Assembly: GCA_031277095.1 (NCBI GenBank)
Contig: JAISLU010000093.1
Location: 62,001 to 126,000 of the forward strand
From: Synergistaceae bacterium
GTDB taxonomy: Bacteria; Synergistota; Synergistia; Synergistales; Aminobacteriaceae
Reading direction: 5' to 3'
Length of the DNA stretch: 64,000 nt
Positions 51,837 through 60,731 of the stretch are shown here, in pieces; the first letter of the stretch is position 1, and every line of letters starts with the position of its first letter. The translations under genes and the position numbers were made by a program. The notes under the pieces are model-generated. The model had not been told where the DNA came from, made no database searches, and saw only the letters and a list, made by a program, of their open reading frames with translations.

Positions 51837-53027
51837 ATGTCTCCCGAAAAAAACTCCGTTGACCGCACCATTAAAAGACGCATCTCTTTAGCCGAGATGC
51901 GCGAATATTCCCTGACGCCCGCGATAGTGGCCGAAGACGTTCTCACCTCCAACAAGAGCGTCCTTTTGCCCCACGGGACGGAACTGGCCTCACTGGTGTC
52001 CTCCGTGGACAATTTGGAGATGGTTTTACGCCGTTGGGGGATTTTTTCCATTCCTATCGTGATACACAACGAAGTGAACGTCGAAGAGTTGGAAAAATTG
52101 CTGAAGGCCGCCGAGACGAATTTGTCGATCATCGACCCCCAGTTGGCCAGAGAGACCATCGAGCAGGTGGAAAACGTCTACGGTCGCATCGCCCAGGGGA
52201 CGTGCGGCCCTGAAGATATTTCCCACCTGGCCATACAGGGGCGAACCCTGGCCAAAGAGGTGTCCTCGGCGCCTCAAGTGATGCTCTGCCTGGGGAAAGT
52301 GCGGGGATGGGACGAATATACCTACGTACATTCCTTGAACGTCGCGCTTCTGGGCGGGTTTCTCGCCAACCGGCTTTTCCCCGGTCAGCCGGAAATTGTC
52401 GAACGGCTGTCCATGGGCGGTATTTTACACGACCTGGGAAAGGCGCTGGTCCCTAAAGAGGTTTTGAACAAGCCGGGTCCTCTGACGGACGAAGAGTTCG
52501 AAATCATGAAAAAACACCCTGTTTACGGAGAAGAGCTGGCGGTCGCCAACGGTGTGGACGACAAAGGAGTTTTGGCGGTCATCGGCGGGCACCACGAGCG
52601 CTACGGAGGCCGAGGTTATCCCAGGGGCCTGGAAAAGGACGACATCCCCATGGAGGCGAGAATATCGGCCGTGGCGGATGTTTTCGATGCCCTCACGGCG
52701 AAGCGGGTTTACAAGGAGCCGATGGAAAGCCGCGTCGCCGTCTCCCTGATGCTCGAAAATATGTCGGCCCATTTCGATCCCGTGGTGGTCCGCGCCCTTT
52801 TGGTGTCTATAGGCCTTTACCCGCCGGGGACTGCGGTGGAGCTTTCAGACGGCAGTATGGGCGTGGTGGTGGGCGCCAGAGACAAGGATTTGCTGCGTCC
52901 GGAGGTTCTTTTGCAAATCGACCACATGGGACGTAAAGTGGAAGAAATGAAAATCGTGGATCTCAGCACGACTCAATCGCTTTTCGTGCAGCGATCGCTG
53001 CATGATGTGGGCAAGATAGCTTTTTGA
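51837..53027 (+). CDS. HD-GYP domain cyclic-di-GMP phosphodiesterase
   Basis: A 396-residue cytosolic protein. The HD-GYP core runs from about residue 145 to 320: VHSLNVALLGG, HDLGKALVPKEVLNKPGPL near 203 with the metal-binding HD pair, HHERYGGRGYP near 258 containing the GYP motif, and DVFDALTAKRVYK near 285. All ligands expected for c-di-GMP hydrolysis are present. The N-terminal region (1-130) is a regulatory part with no recognised domain. ATG follows AAGGGGTGGGG. It lies 35 bases before korD and may be co-transcribed with it. Confidence 0.92.
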   Translation: MSPEKNSVDRTIKRRISLAEMREYSLTPAIVAEDVLTSNKSVLLPHGTELASLVSSVDNLEMVLRRWGIFSIPIVIHNEVNVEELEKLLKAAETNLSIIDPQLARETIEQVENVYGRIAQGTCGPEDISHLAIQGRTLAKEVSSAPQVMLCLGKVRGWDEYTYVHSLNVALLGGFLANRLFPGQPEIVERLSMGGILHDLGKALVPKEVLNKPGPLTDEEFEIMKKHPVYGEELAVANGVDDKGVLAVIGGHHERYGGRGYPRGLEKDDIPMEARISAVADVFDALTAKRVYKEPMESRVAVSLMLENMSAHFDPVVVRALLVSIGLYPPGTAVELSDGSMGVVVGARDKDLLRPEVLLQIDHMGRKVEEMKIVDLSTTQSLFVQRSLHDVGKIAF

Positions 53028-53062
53028 GCCCAGAGGGGTAGCGGTAACACATTGGAGAGGGT

Positions 53063-53281
53063 GTGCGGCTGTTGTCGAAGAAGTTCAAAGTGGGGGTCAA
53101 TACTGCATGGTGCAAAGGCTGCTCTTTATGTATGGGAGTATGCCCCAAGTCCGTCTTGGAGATGAACGATCGTATGAAATCCACTCCGAAGCGGGAAGAC
53201 GACTGTATTGGGTGCAGACAATGCGAAAATATCTGCCCCGACCTCGCTATAACGGTCAAGGAGGCCAGGGAGAATGTTTAG
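53063..53281 (+). CDS. korD: 2-oxoacid:ferredoxin oxidoreductase delta subunit (ferredoxin)
   Basis: A 72-residue ferredoxin with two CxxCxxCxxxCP motifs (CKGCSLCMGVCP and CIGCRQCENICP), holding two [4Fe-4S] clusters. It passes electrons from the thiamine-diphosphate site to free ferredoxin. The start is GTG 53063 or TTG 53072; GGAGAGG sits 2 or 11 bases upstream. It overlaps korA by 8 bases. Confidence 0.9.
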   Translation: MRLLSKKFKVGVNTAWCKGCSLCMGVCPKSVLEMNDRMKSTPKREDDCIGCRQCENICPDLAITVKEARENV

Positions 53282-54458
53282 TGACGAACGGGATCGGCCG
53301 GAACAACGCCCTGCGGGGCCGACGGCGCGGGACGTGGCCTTCTGGCAGGGGAACACGGCGCTGGCCCACGGGGCGCTTTTGGCTGGATGCAACTTTTTCG
53401 GGGGATACCCCATAACGCCCTCCACCGAAATTGCGGAGGTCATGGCGGAGGAGCTGCCCAAGATCGGCGGTAAATTCATTCAAATGGAAGACGAGATCGG
53501 GGGTATCGCGGCGGTCATCGGCGCGTCCATCGCGGGGGCCAAGGCGCTCACCGCCACGTCGGGGCCCGGATTTTCTTTGAAACAGGAAAATCTGGGACTG
53601 GCGTACATCGCGGAGATCCCCATCGTGGTGGTGGACGTCATGCGGGGTGGGCCCTCTACGGGGGTTCCCACGAAAACGGCCCAGCAAGACGTGATGCAGG
53701 CCCGCTGGGGAACTCACGGCGACCACGGGACGATTTGTTACGCGCCCTCGTCGGTGCAGGAGTGTTACGACTTGGCTATCAAGGCCTTCGACATGGCGGA
53801 GCGATTTCGTCAGCCCGTGTTGATTTTATCCGACGAAGTGGTCGGCCACATGCGGGAGAAAGTGACGAAAAAAGATCCCAATAAACTCAAGATTGTCAAT
53901 CGCGTCCGCCCTTCCGTGCCCCCCGACAAATTTACCCCCTACGAGGCGGACCCCGTCACGAAAGTGCCGGCTATGGCCGCCTTCGGGGACGGTTATTCCT
54001 GGCATGTCACGGGTTTGACCACCAACGATTGGGGGTTCCCCACCAACAATCCCTCCGAAATAGAAAAAAAGATGCTGCGCTTGGTGAACAAGATCGATAA
54101 AGGGCGTAAGGAAATTGTGGAGTACGAGATGGAGTACATGGACGGCGCGAACGTCATCGTCGTGGCCTACGGCAGCGTCGGGCGCTCGGCCCTGCGCGCC
54201 GTTCGGGACGCGCGGACGAGAGGTATCCCGGCCGGATTTTTCCGCCCCGTCACCCTTTGGCCCTTCCCCGGCGAAGAATTGGCGAGAATGGCCTTGGGCG
54301 CCAAAATAATTCTGGTGCCGGAGCTGAACTGCGGGCAGATGGTTTTGGAAGTGGAGCGCGTCATCAGGGGCAGGAGCGAAGTCCGGGGCATGAGCCTGGT
54401 GAACGGAGAGCTTTTCAAACCCTCCGCGATCCGGCGAATGATCGAGGAGGTGGCTTGA
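53274..54458 (+). CDS. korA: 2-oxoacid (2-oxoglutarate-type):ferredoxin oxidoreductase alpha subunit
   Basis: A 394-residue subunit with FFGGYPITPSTEIAEVMAEE near residue 40, TATSGPGFSLKQENLG near 95 and MRGGPSTGVPTKTAQQD near 120, hallmarks of KorA. With KorB it forms the thiamine-diphosphate site that converts 2-oxoacids and CoA into acyl-CoA, CO2 and reduced ferredoxin. The D-A-B-C order and separate gamma subunit fit the 2-oxoglutarate type, though branched-chain or aromatic 2-oxoacids are also possible in an amino-acid fermenter. Confidence 0.92.
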   Translation: MFSDERDRPEQRPAGPTARDVAFWQGNTALAHGALLAGCNFFGGYPITPSTEIAEVMAEELPKIGGKFIQMEDEIGGIAAVIGASIAGAKALTATSGPGFSLKQENLGLAYIAEIPIVVVDVMRGGPSTGVPTKTAQQDVMQARWGTHGDHGTICYAPSSVQECYDLAIKAFDMAERFRQPVLILSDEVVGHMREKVTKKDPNKLKIVNRVRPSVPPDKFTPYEADPVTKVPAMAAFGDGYSWHVTGLTTNDWGFPTNNPSEIEKKMLRLVNKIDKGRKEIVEYEMEYMDGANVIVVAYGSVGRSALRAVRDARTRGIPAGFFRPVTLWPFPGEELARMALGAKIILVPELNCGQMVLEVERVIRGRSEVRGMSLVNGELFKPSAIRRMIEEVA

Positions 54459-54460
54459 CG

Positions 54461-55282
54461 ATGCCGAGTACGGAGGTTTTAGGCTGGCTCAGGACCCGCT
54501 TTATGCCCCATATCTGGTGCCCCGGGTGCGGGCATGGCGTTATCATGCACGCGCTGATTCGGGCCCTGGTGGAGCTGAACAAGGACAAAACTCAGACCGT
54601 GATCGCGTCGGGTATCGGCTGCTCCAGCCGGATGGCGGGGTATATCAACGCCTGCACGCTGCACTCCACCCACGGCCGTTCCCTCGCCTTCGCCACGGGC
54701 GTCAAGTTGCACAAACCCGAGCTTACGGTGGTGGACGTGATGGGAGACGGAGATTGTTCCGCCATCGGGGGCAATCACTTCATCCATGCGTGCCGGCGCA
54801 ACATCGACATCACAGCGGTCATCATGAACAACAATATCTATGGAATGACCGGAGGGCAGGCCAGCCCCACCACCCCCGCCGGAGCCTGGGCCTCCACGAC
54901 GCCCTACGGCGCCATCGATCCTTCCTTCGACCTGTGCAAACTTGCGGAAGGAGCCGGGGCCTCCTATGTGGCGCGAACCACCATCGCCAACCCCAAACAG
55001 GCCGAGACCTTCATCATGAACGGCATCAGAAAAAAGGGTTTCTCGGTCATCGAAGTCGTCACTCACTGTCATACCCAGTTCGGACGAAAAAACGACCGGC
55101 GGCTGCCGATCGACAACTACCGCTACTTCAAAGAAGTTTCCGTGCCGTTGACCAAATCGAAGACGATGACCCCCGAGGAGCTGGCCGGTAAAGTGGTGTG
55201 CGGCGAGTTTGTGGACAAGGACGTTCCGGAGTACACGGAGCAGTACGCCAAAGTCATTGAAAGCGCCAGGAAGAAGGGGTAA
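54461..55282 (+). CDS. korB: 2-oxoacid:ferredoxin oxidoreductase beta subunit
   Basis: A 273-residue subunit with HIWCPGCGHGVIMHAL near residue 17, SGIGCSSRMAGYIN near 48 and the thiamine-diphosphate motif GDGDCSAIGGNHF near 92, then MNNNIYGMTGGQ. ATG at 54461 lies 2 bases after the korA stop, with GAGGAGG upstream. It binds thiamine diphosphate and Mg2+ and probably one [4Fe-4S] cluster. Confidence 0.94.
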   Translation: MPSTEVLGWLRTRFMPHIWCPGCGHGVIMHALIRALVELNKDKTQTVIASGIGCSSRMAGYINACTLHSTHGRSLAFATGVKLHKPELTVVDVMGDGDCSAIGGNHFIHACRRNIDITAVIMNNNIYGMTGGQASPTTPAGAWASTTPYGAIDPSFDLCKLAEGAGASYVARTTIANPKQAETFIMNGIRKKGFSVIEVVTHCHTQFGRKNDRRLPIDNYRYFKEVSVPLTKSKTMTPEELAGKVVCGEFVDKDVPEYTEQYAKVIESARKKG

Positions 55283-55284
55283 GT

Positions 55285-55896
55285 ATGGCGGAAAGGTTTG
55301 AAATTAGAATTGCGGGTTCCGGCGGACAAGGGGTCATCCTTGCCACGGAACTCATTGGGCAGGCCATTACCCTTTACGAGCAGGGGCTTTACGTCGTTCA
55401 GTCTCAGGCCTACGGCCCGGAGGCCAGGGGAGGAAAGTCCAAGGCCGAGGTGGTGGTGTCCCGCGAGCCCATCGACTACCCCAAGGTGGTGGCGCCGAAC
55501 CTGCAGGTGATTCTGACCCAAGCCGCGGCGGAGGAGTTCGCCCGCGACACCATGCCGGGAGGACGGATTGTGTACGACGATTTTTTCGTCACCGATCTGC
55601 CGGGGATCAGCACAGCCTACGGCAGCGGGAGCGTGGAAGACGTCAGCCGTATCGACGCGCGAGTCTACACGCTGCCCATCGTTCGCACAGCACTGGACAA
55701 GCTGGGCAGGGAAATCCTCACCAACATGGTGGCCCTGGGCTGTATCGGGCGCATTCTGAGGCTGGAGAAAATCGCTTCTCCCGACTCCCTTCGCAGGGCC
55801 ATCGCGGACCACTTCCCCGTCAAGAAAATTGCGGAAATGAACATTCAAGCCTTCGACGAAGGTTACGAACTCTTCAGGCAGAGTCCTCTGCCCTGA
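55285..55896 (+). CDS. korC: 2-oxoacid:ferredoxin oxidoreductase gamma subunit
   Basis: A 203-residue protein with the POR-gamma pattern: IAGSGGQGVILATELIG near residue 9, SQAYGPEARGGKSKAEVVVS near 40 and NMVALGCIG near 145. It forms part of the CoA-side pocket. It starts 2 bases after korB and completes the korDABC set. Confidence 0.93.
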   Translation: MAERFEIRIAGSGGQGVILATELIGQAITLYEQGLYVVQSQAYGPEARGGKSKAEVVVSREPIDYPKVVAPNLQVILTQAAAEEFARDTMPGGRIVYDDFFVTDLPGISTAYGSGSVEDVSRIDARVYTLPIVRTALDKLGREILTNMVALGCIGRILRLEKIASPDSLRRAIADHFPVKKIAEMNIQAFDEGYELFRQSPLP

Positions 55897-55927
55897 CGCC
55901 GACTTCATAAAAGGAGGACATTCGGAC

Positions 55928-56473
55928 ATGGAACGCATGCTGTCGAGCCGGAGGATCTACGAAGGGCATATTTTGAGCCTTCGGGTGGACGAGGTAGAAG
56001 TGAAAGAGGGACGCAGCGCGACCCGGGAGGTCGTGGAACACCGTTCCGCCGTGGGCATTCTGCCCTTGACCGGGCGGGACAGCGTACTCCTGGCTCGGCA
56101 ATTCCGCTACGCCGCCGGGCAGGAAACCCTCGAAATCTGCGCGGGGTTGGTGGAGAAGGGGGAGGATTTGAAGAACGCCGCTGCCCGCGAAATGCAAGAG
56201 GAACTGGGTTACTTTCCCGGTATTTTGCGAGAGATCGGATGTTTTTACTCCTCGCCCGGTTTCTGCACGGAACTATTGACGCTTTTTCTAGGAGAAGACT
56301 TGAGCGCCTCCCGGCTGCCCCAGGACAGCGACGAGGACGTCGAACCCGAGGAAGTTCCCTACGAGAAAATTTCCTCGCTGTTGGCGGAAGGCGCCATCCG
56401 GGACGGCAAAACCTTCGCCGCCCTCTCTTGGTTCCTGGCGTGGAAGGGCCTCGGGGCCGGCTTTAAAGCGTGA
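55928..56473 (+). CDS. Nudix hydrolase (ADP-ribose pyrophosphatase type)
   Basis: A 181-residue protein with a complete Nudix box GLVEKGEDLKNAAAREMQEELGY (residues 78-100, consensus Gx5Ex7REUxEExGU), binding Mg2+. The SSPGFCTELLTLFLGEDL segment downstream of the box is typical of ADP-ribose pyrophosphatases (NudF type). AGGAGGA lies before the start. It follows korC by 31 bases and overlaps the GHKL-nuclease gene by 4 bases. Confidence 0.9.
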   Translation: MERMLSSRRIYEGHILSLRVDEVEVKEGRSATREVVEHRSAVGILPLTGRDSVLLARQFRYAAGQETLEICAGLVEKGEDLKNAAAREMQEELGYFPGILREIGCFYSSPGFCTELLTLFLGEDLSASRLPQDSDEDVEPEEVPYEKISSLLAEGAIRDGKTFAALSWFLAWKGLGAGFKA

Positions 56474-58527
56474 AGGCAATGGCAGTTTTCGAGGCGGACG
56501 TCGATGATCTCATCCGAGACTATGAACTGGAAGACGACAAAGGGTTCCTCTTCTGCCTCTATGAAGCGGTATCCAACGCCCTCTATTGCTGCCTGGGGAA
56601 AAAAAGGATCAGCATTGAAGTACGGCTGTCCAGAGAATACCGGGCGAATGAACTGGCAAATGACGAAGACCATTATATTCGCTCCTTTTCCATCACGGAT
56701 AATGGCGTCGGGTTTACCGACGACAATTACGCAAAGTTTACAAAAACGATTTTCAAAACGAACCATGAAGGAGGCAAAGGACGCGGACGCCTTGCTTTTC
56801 TAAAAGTATTCGAAGAAGTGAAAATCGAAAGTTCTTTTGAGGAAGGCGGAGAAGTATTCAAACGCTCCTTCTCTTTCAATAAAAAAACACACACAAAAAC
56901 AGCTCGGAAAATTCCCATGCCCAATGGAACGCCTGCCGGGACAACTTTGACCTTTTTCAACATAAAAAAAAGATACGAAACCTATACGAAAAAAACACTG
57001 GACTATTTCAGCAATGAAGTGTTGCGTCATTTTTATATTTTTTTCTATTATTTACTGGAGGAAAAAAAAGAGTTTGAAATCAAGATTATCGACGACAACG
57101 GTATGACGGAAGGGATTATCAATACAGCGAAATTGCGGCAAGACGAGACGAAAAAGGATACTTTCACCCTGACAGATGCAAACCGGCTTCCAGGGATGAA
57201 CACGGCTTCTTTTGAACTGGTTCATATCAAATCGACGAATCTCTCGGAAAACAATGCTTTCTATGTCGTTGACGAGCGCTCTGCGGGTGAAATCAGAAAC
57301 CTCGACTTGCCGCCGGGCAAACTGGAAGACGAAAACGGCAAAGCCTTCTTTTATTATGCCTATCTTAAATCAGAGTATTTCGGACAGTTTCTGAATGAGT
57401 CGAGGACAAAACTCTCCCTGCCCAAAAAATCGGAGCGGACTTCCTTTGTTACGGAGGCTTTGCTCGAACAAGAAATCAGCCGAAGAATCGACGATTTTCT
57501 GCAATACGAGATCGCTGTACTCGACACGAAAAAAGAGCAAAAAATCAAAGACACTCTCAGCGATGCGAACAATAATATCACCGCTCATAACAAGGCGTAT
57601 CTTTATATACTGGGTGATTCAGACACTAAAAAGACGCTCCTGGAAAAAATCAAGTACAGTGATGGCCCGCAAAATATCCTGAAGCAAGTGAAAGAATTTC
57701 ACGAAGAATTGCAGAGCAAAACAGTGGAACATATCAACCACACTTTGGCAATGCTGCAAGAGGGCAACGCAAATATAGATTTTGCGGAACTTGACGCTGA
57801 AATAAGAGGTCTGATTGAAAAAGTGAACGGGCAGAACCTGGTCAATCTCTCAAGTTACATTATGTACCGCAAATACGTTTTGAACCTTTTCGACAAGGGA
57901 CTGAAAAAATATCGCGCGAGCGAAATACAAAACGAAACGTTTTTTCATAATCTGCTGCTGCCAAAGAGGACGGACAATAATATCGATTCCAATTTATGGC
58001 TGCTGGATGACCTGTTTCTGTATTTTGAAGGTACCAGTGAAATGGCTATAGAGGACATTACCATCGGCGGCAAAAAGATCATTCGTGCCTTGAGCGCAGA
58101 AGAAAGGCGCCAAGTCGATGAATTCAACCAAAAACGTTTACGTCTGCGCATTGACCTCTTGTTCTTCCCAGACGAGAAAAAATGCGTAATCATTGAATTG
58201 AAAGATCCCAAAGAGAAGGTATCTGAGAACGTTCATCAGATGGACAGATATGCTCAGCTCATCGCCAATTTTGTCAAACCGGAGTATTCCCTCGAGCATT
58301 TCTACACGTTCTTGGTTACGGACAACTTCAATAAATATGACCAACCCGGTAACGGTTACCGCAAAATATACGGCATCGACGGATTTGTTCGTCCTGCTGC
58401 CGACATCAAAAGCTATGAAAACGATTTGATCATTGCGAACCAGTATTCCGAGGTCATCCGCTATACGGATATTTACGAGCGGGCGCGGAAAAGAAATGAA
58501 GTTTTTTTCGAGAAACTGAACAACTGA
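56470..58527 (+). CDS. GHKL ATPase fused to a PD-(D/E)XK-type nuclease domain; candidate defence protein
   Basis: A 685-residue protein (GTG 56470; ATG 56479 possible). N-terminal GHKL (Hsp90/MutL/MORC-like) ATPase: N-box Glu32 and Asn36 in YEAVSNAL, Asp77-Asn-Gly in ITDNGVGF, and glycine-rich GGKGRGR at 101-107. A transducer-like region and a helical middle (about 330-490) follow. The C-terminal domain shows RIDLLFF with Asp562 and IIELKDP with Glu576 and Lys578, the D...ExK signature of PD-(D/E)XK nucleases, as in Shedu-like or restriction enzymes. The gene is visibly richer in A/T than its neighbours, suggesting transfer, yet overlaps the Nudix gene. No exact known system was recognised. 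Confidence 0.8.
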   Translation: MKAMAVFEADVDDLIRDYELEDDKGFLFCLYEAVSNALYCCLGKKRISIEVRLSREYRANELANDEDHYIRSFSITDNGVGFTDDNYAKFTKTIFKTNHEGGKGRGRLAFLKVFEEVKIESSFEEGGEVFKRSFSFNKKTHTKTARKIPMPNGTPAGTTLTFFNIKKRYETYTKKTLDYFSNEVLRHFYIFFYYLLEEKKEFEIKIIDDNGMTEGIINTAKLRQDETKKDTFTLTDANRLPGMNTASFELVHIKSTNLSENNAFYVVDERSAGEIRNLDLPPGKLEDENGKAFFYYAYLKSEYFGQFLNESRTKLSLPKKSERTSFVTEALLEQEISRRIDDFLQYEIAVLDTKKEQKIKDTLSDANNNITAHNKAYLYILGDSDTKKTLLEKIKYSDGPQNILKQVKEFHEELQSKTVEHINHTLAMLQEGNANIDFAELDAEIRGLIEKVNGQNLVNLSSYIMYRKYVLNLFDKGLKKYRASEIQNETFFHNLLLPKRTDNNIDSNLWLLDDLFLYFEGTSEMAIEDITIGGKKIIRALSAEERRQVDEFNQKRLRLRIDLLFFPDEKKCVIIELKDPKEKVSENVHQMDRYAQLIANFVKPEYSLEHFYTFLVTDNFNKYDQPGNGYRKIYGIDGFVRPAADIKSYENDLIIANQYSEVIRYTDIYERARKRNEVFFEKLNN

Positions 58528-58627
58528 GAGCAGAAATTATTTCCTTGTCGGTACGCTGAGTTGACATGGAGAGTAACATTTTAAAAAATACGTCAACCTG
58601 ATAGAGTAATTTTCGAGCTGGGGGCGT

Positions 58628-58667
58628 CAAGATCGAGCAAGATCGAACAAGATCTAGGAAAATCTAG
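58628..58667. repeat. 10-bp tandem repeat, four copies, DUF362 leader
   Basis: CAAGATCGAG, CAAGATCGAA, CAAGATCTAG and GAAAATCTAG follow each other directly before the GGGGGGG ribosome-binding region of the DUF362 gene. Confidence 0.92.
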
Positions 58668-58676
58668 GGGGGGAAT

Positions 58677-59795
58677 ATGCAAGTGGATGTATCGAAAGTT
58701 TACTTTACCGACATGCGGTGTAAAGTCGGAGTCAGTTTGCTGGATAAGCTGGACAAGCTGATCCTCCAGGCCGGCATTGAACAAATCGATTTTAAGCGAA
58801 AATATGTGGCTATCAAAATTCATTTCGGCGAGCCGGGAAATTTGTCTTTTTTGCGCCCGAACTTCGCGAAAAAAGTGGCGGACCGAGTCAAAATTTTAGG
58901 CGGCAAGCCTTTTCTCACCGACTGCAACACCCTTTACGTGGGCAGGCGGAACAACGCCCTGGTCCATTTGGACGCGGCCTTCGAGAACGGATATTTCCCG
59001 CTGTCCACCGGCTGCCAAAACATCATTGCGGACGGGCTGAAGGGCACCGACGACGTGGAGGTTCCCGTGGAGGGGGGGATCTACTGCAAGACCGCCTTGA
59101 TCGGGCGAGCCGTAATGGACGCCGACATCCTCATTTCCCTCAACCACTTCAAAGGGCACGAAAGCACAGGCTTCGGCGGCGCCATCAAAAACGTCGGCAT
59201 GGGATGCGGAAGCCGCGCCGGGAAAATGAACATGCACAGCGCCGGCAAGCCGGAGGTCAACCCCCAAAAATGTGTAGGCTGCCGAGTCTGCAGCAAATAT
59301 TGCGCTCAGGACGCCATTTCTTTCGAGAACGAGGGCAAGGCTTTCATCCATCACGACCCATGCGTCGGATGCGGCCGCTGTATCGGCGCCTGCAACTTCC
59401 ACGCGATTTCTCTTATGAATTGGAGCGGAACCGAGGACCTCAACTGCAGAATGGCGGAATACTGCAAAGCAGTTCTGGCCGGACGGCCTCACTTCCACAT
59501 CAGCGTGGTGAACCAAGTCTCGCCCTACTGCGATTGTCACGGCGAAAACGACGCCGCGGTGGTGCCGGATATAGGGATATTCGCCTCCTTCGATCCGGTG
59601 GCCCTGGATAAAGCCTGCGCCGACGCCGTCAACGCCGCCCCGGAGATCCCTGCCAGTCTCCTTGCGGAGCGCGAACACACCCACCACGACCACTTCACCG
59701 ACCTTCACCCCAGGACGGATTGGCGGTTCCAAATCACCCATGCCGAAAAAATCGGCCTGGGTACAGGAAATTACGAACTTGTCACCGTTGATTGA
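58677..59795 (+). CDS. DUF362 protein with two [4Fe-4S] ferredoxin motifs
   Basis: A 372-residue protein. The DUF362 domain covers about 1-185 and resumes after the clusters, with IKIHFGEPGN near residue 47, SLNHFKGHESTGFGGAIKN near 153 and VPDIGIFASFDPVALDKACAD near 300. Between them are CVGCRVCSKYCAQ and CVGCGRCIGACN (about 200-245), two cluster-binding motifs. DUF362 proteins are redox proteins of unsettled function, common in anaerobes. It stands alone between the GHKL-nuclease gene and rex. Confidence 0.9.
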   Translation: MQVDVSKVYFTDMRCKVGVSLLDKLDKLILQAGIEQIDFKRKYVAIKIHFGEPGNLSFLRPNFAKKVADRVKILGGKPFLTDCNTLYVGRRNNALVHLDAAFENGYFPLSTGCQNIIADGLKGTDDVEVPVEGGIYCKTALIGRAVMDADILISLNHFKGHESTGFGGAIKNVGMGCGSRAGKMNMHSAGKPEVNPQKCVGCRVCSKYCAQDAISFENEGKAFIHHDPCVGCGRCIGACNFHAISLMNWSGTEDLNCRMAEYCKAVLAGRPHFHISVVNQVSPYCDCHGENDAAVVPDIGIFASFDPVALDKACADAVNAAPEIPASLLAEREHTHHDHFTDLHPRTDWRFQITHAEKIGLGTGNYELVTVD

Positions 59796-59936
59796 TGCTA
59801 ATGATCCAACAAGCTCAGGGGACGGAGAACGGTTACGGCTGATTCTCACGGGGATTCAGCCGTAAATTTCGGTGCCGCGGCGCGTAAAAAATGTTCGGAA
59901 TAGGTCGTGATAAAAGCAGGCTTGGGATATCCCATG

Positions 59937-60027
59937 AGATATAAAAATGAGGCATGAAAATAAGATCTGAAAATAAGATCTGAGAATGAGATCTGAGCAT
60001 GAGATCTGAAAATGAGGTATGAAAATG
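59937..60027 (+). repeat. 13-bp tandem array, seven copies, covering the rex start site
   Basis: Seven consecutive 13-bp units of type AGATCTGAAAATG run to the rex start codon. The last unit, AGGTATGAAAATG, together with the preceding G, supplies the GAGG ribosome-binding site and the ATG at 60025. The 59796-59936 stretch before it shows no other feature. Confidence 0.97.
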
Positions 60028-60678
60028 AATCGCGCATCGAAAGAAGTGAAAGAATCGCCAATTTCAAAGCAAGCGATAGGCCGATTCCCCTATTATTTGA
60101 AGTTTTTGAATGAATTGAACCGCGACCACCACGAACATATTTCCGCCGCGACCATCGCCGCCAGTCTTCAGCTTTACGAAGTTCAGGTCAGAAAGGACCT
60201 TGCCGCCGTCAGCCGTTCCGCCGGCAAGCCAAGGCTGGGGTTTCCCGTTGCGGAACTCATCGACGACATCAAACGCGCCCTTCGGTACGACAATCTGGAT
60301 CAGGCCATCCTTGTGGGGGCCGGTCACCTGGGCACGGCCCTGCTGTCCTACAAAGGGTTCAGCGATTATGGGCTTGAAATCATCGCGGCGTTCGACACGA
60401 AAGCCTCCCTTCACGAGACGGAGGTCAACGGAAAGAAAATTTTCCCCCTGGAAAACCTGAACGGCCTGTGCCGCCGGCTCAACGTGAAGATCGGCATCAT
60501 AACGGTCCCGGCGGACGCCGCGTCGGGGGTATGCGATCTTCTCGTCGGAAGCGGCATCCTCGCCATCTGGAATTTCGCCCAAACTCACCTGAGTGTGCCG
60601 GAGAACGTTTTGGTCCAAGACGAAAACATGGCGGCCTCACTGGCTCTTTTGTCGAAACACCTGGCCGAAAAAAACTAG
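60025..60678 (+). CDS. rex: Redox-sensing transcriptional repressor Rex
   Basis: A 217-residue protein. An N-terminal winged helix (about 10-80) with YEVQVRKDLAAVS is followed by an NADH-binding Rossmann domain with LVGAGHLGTALLSY near residue 92 and IITVPADAA near 158, ending in the swapped C-terminal helix. Rex represses fermentative and respiratory genes and is released by a high NADH/NAD+ ratio. ATG 60025 is preferred to ATG 60019 because GAGG then sits 7 bases upstream. No Rex-type operator (TTGTGA-N6-TCACAA) was noticed in the window. Confidence 0.92.
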   Translation: MNRASKEVKESPISKQAIGRFPYYLKFLNELNRDHHEHISAATIAASLQLYEVQVRKDLAAVSRSAGKPRLGFPVAELIDDIKRALRYDNLDQAILVGAGHLGTALLSYKGFSDYGLEIIAAFDTKASLHETEVNGKKIFPLENLNGLCRRLNVKIGIITVPADAASGVCDLLVGSGILAIWNFAQTHLSVPENVLVQDENMAASLALLSKHLAEKN

Positions 60679-60731
60679 AAAAGAAAAGAAAAAAAGAAAA
60701 AAAAGAAAGAAAGGAAAGAAAAAGAAAGAAA

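Noticed and set aside
56470-58527. Prophage or integrated element carrying the GHKL-nuclease gene
   Set aside because: No integrase, attachment repeat or phage gene flanks it; it overlaps the Nudix gene and is followed by an ordinary DUF362 gene.
59937-60027. CRISPR-like repeat array
   Set aside because: Seven contiguous 13-bp units with no spacers; it is a tandem repeat over a gene start.
60679-60731. Small basic protein in the A/G-rich tract after rex
   Set aside because: Lys/Arg/Glu runs come from low-complexity DNA; the tract is best read as the leader of the LysR gene.
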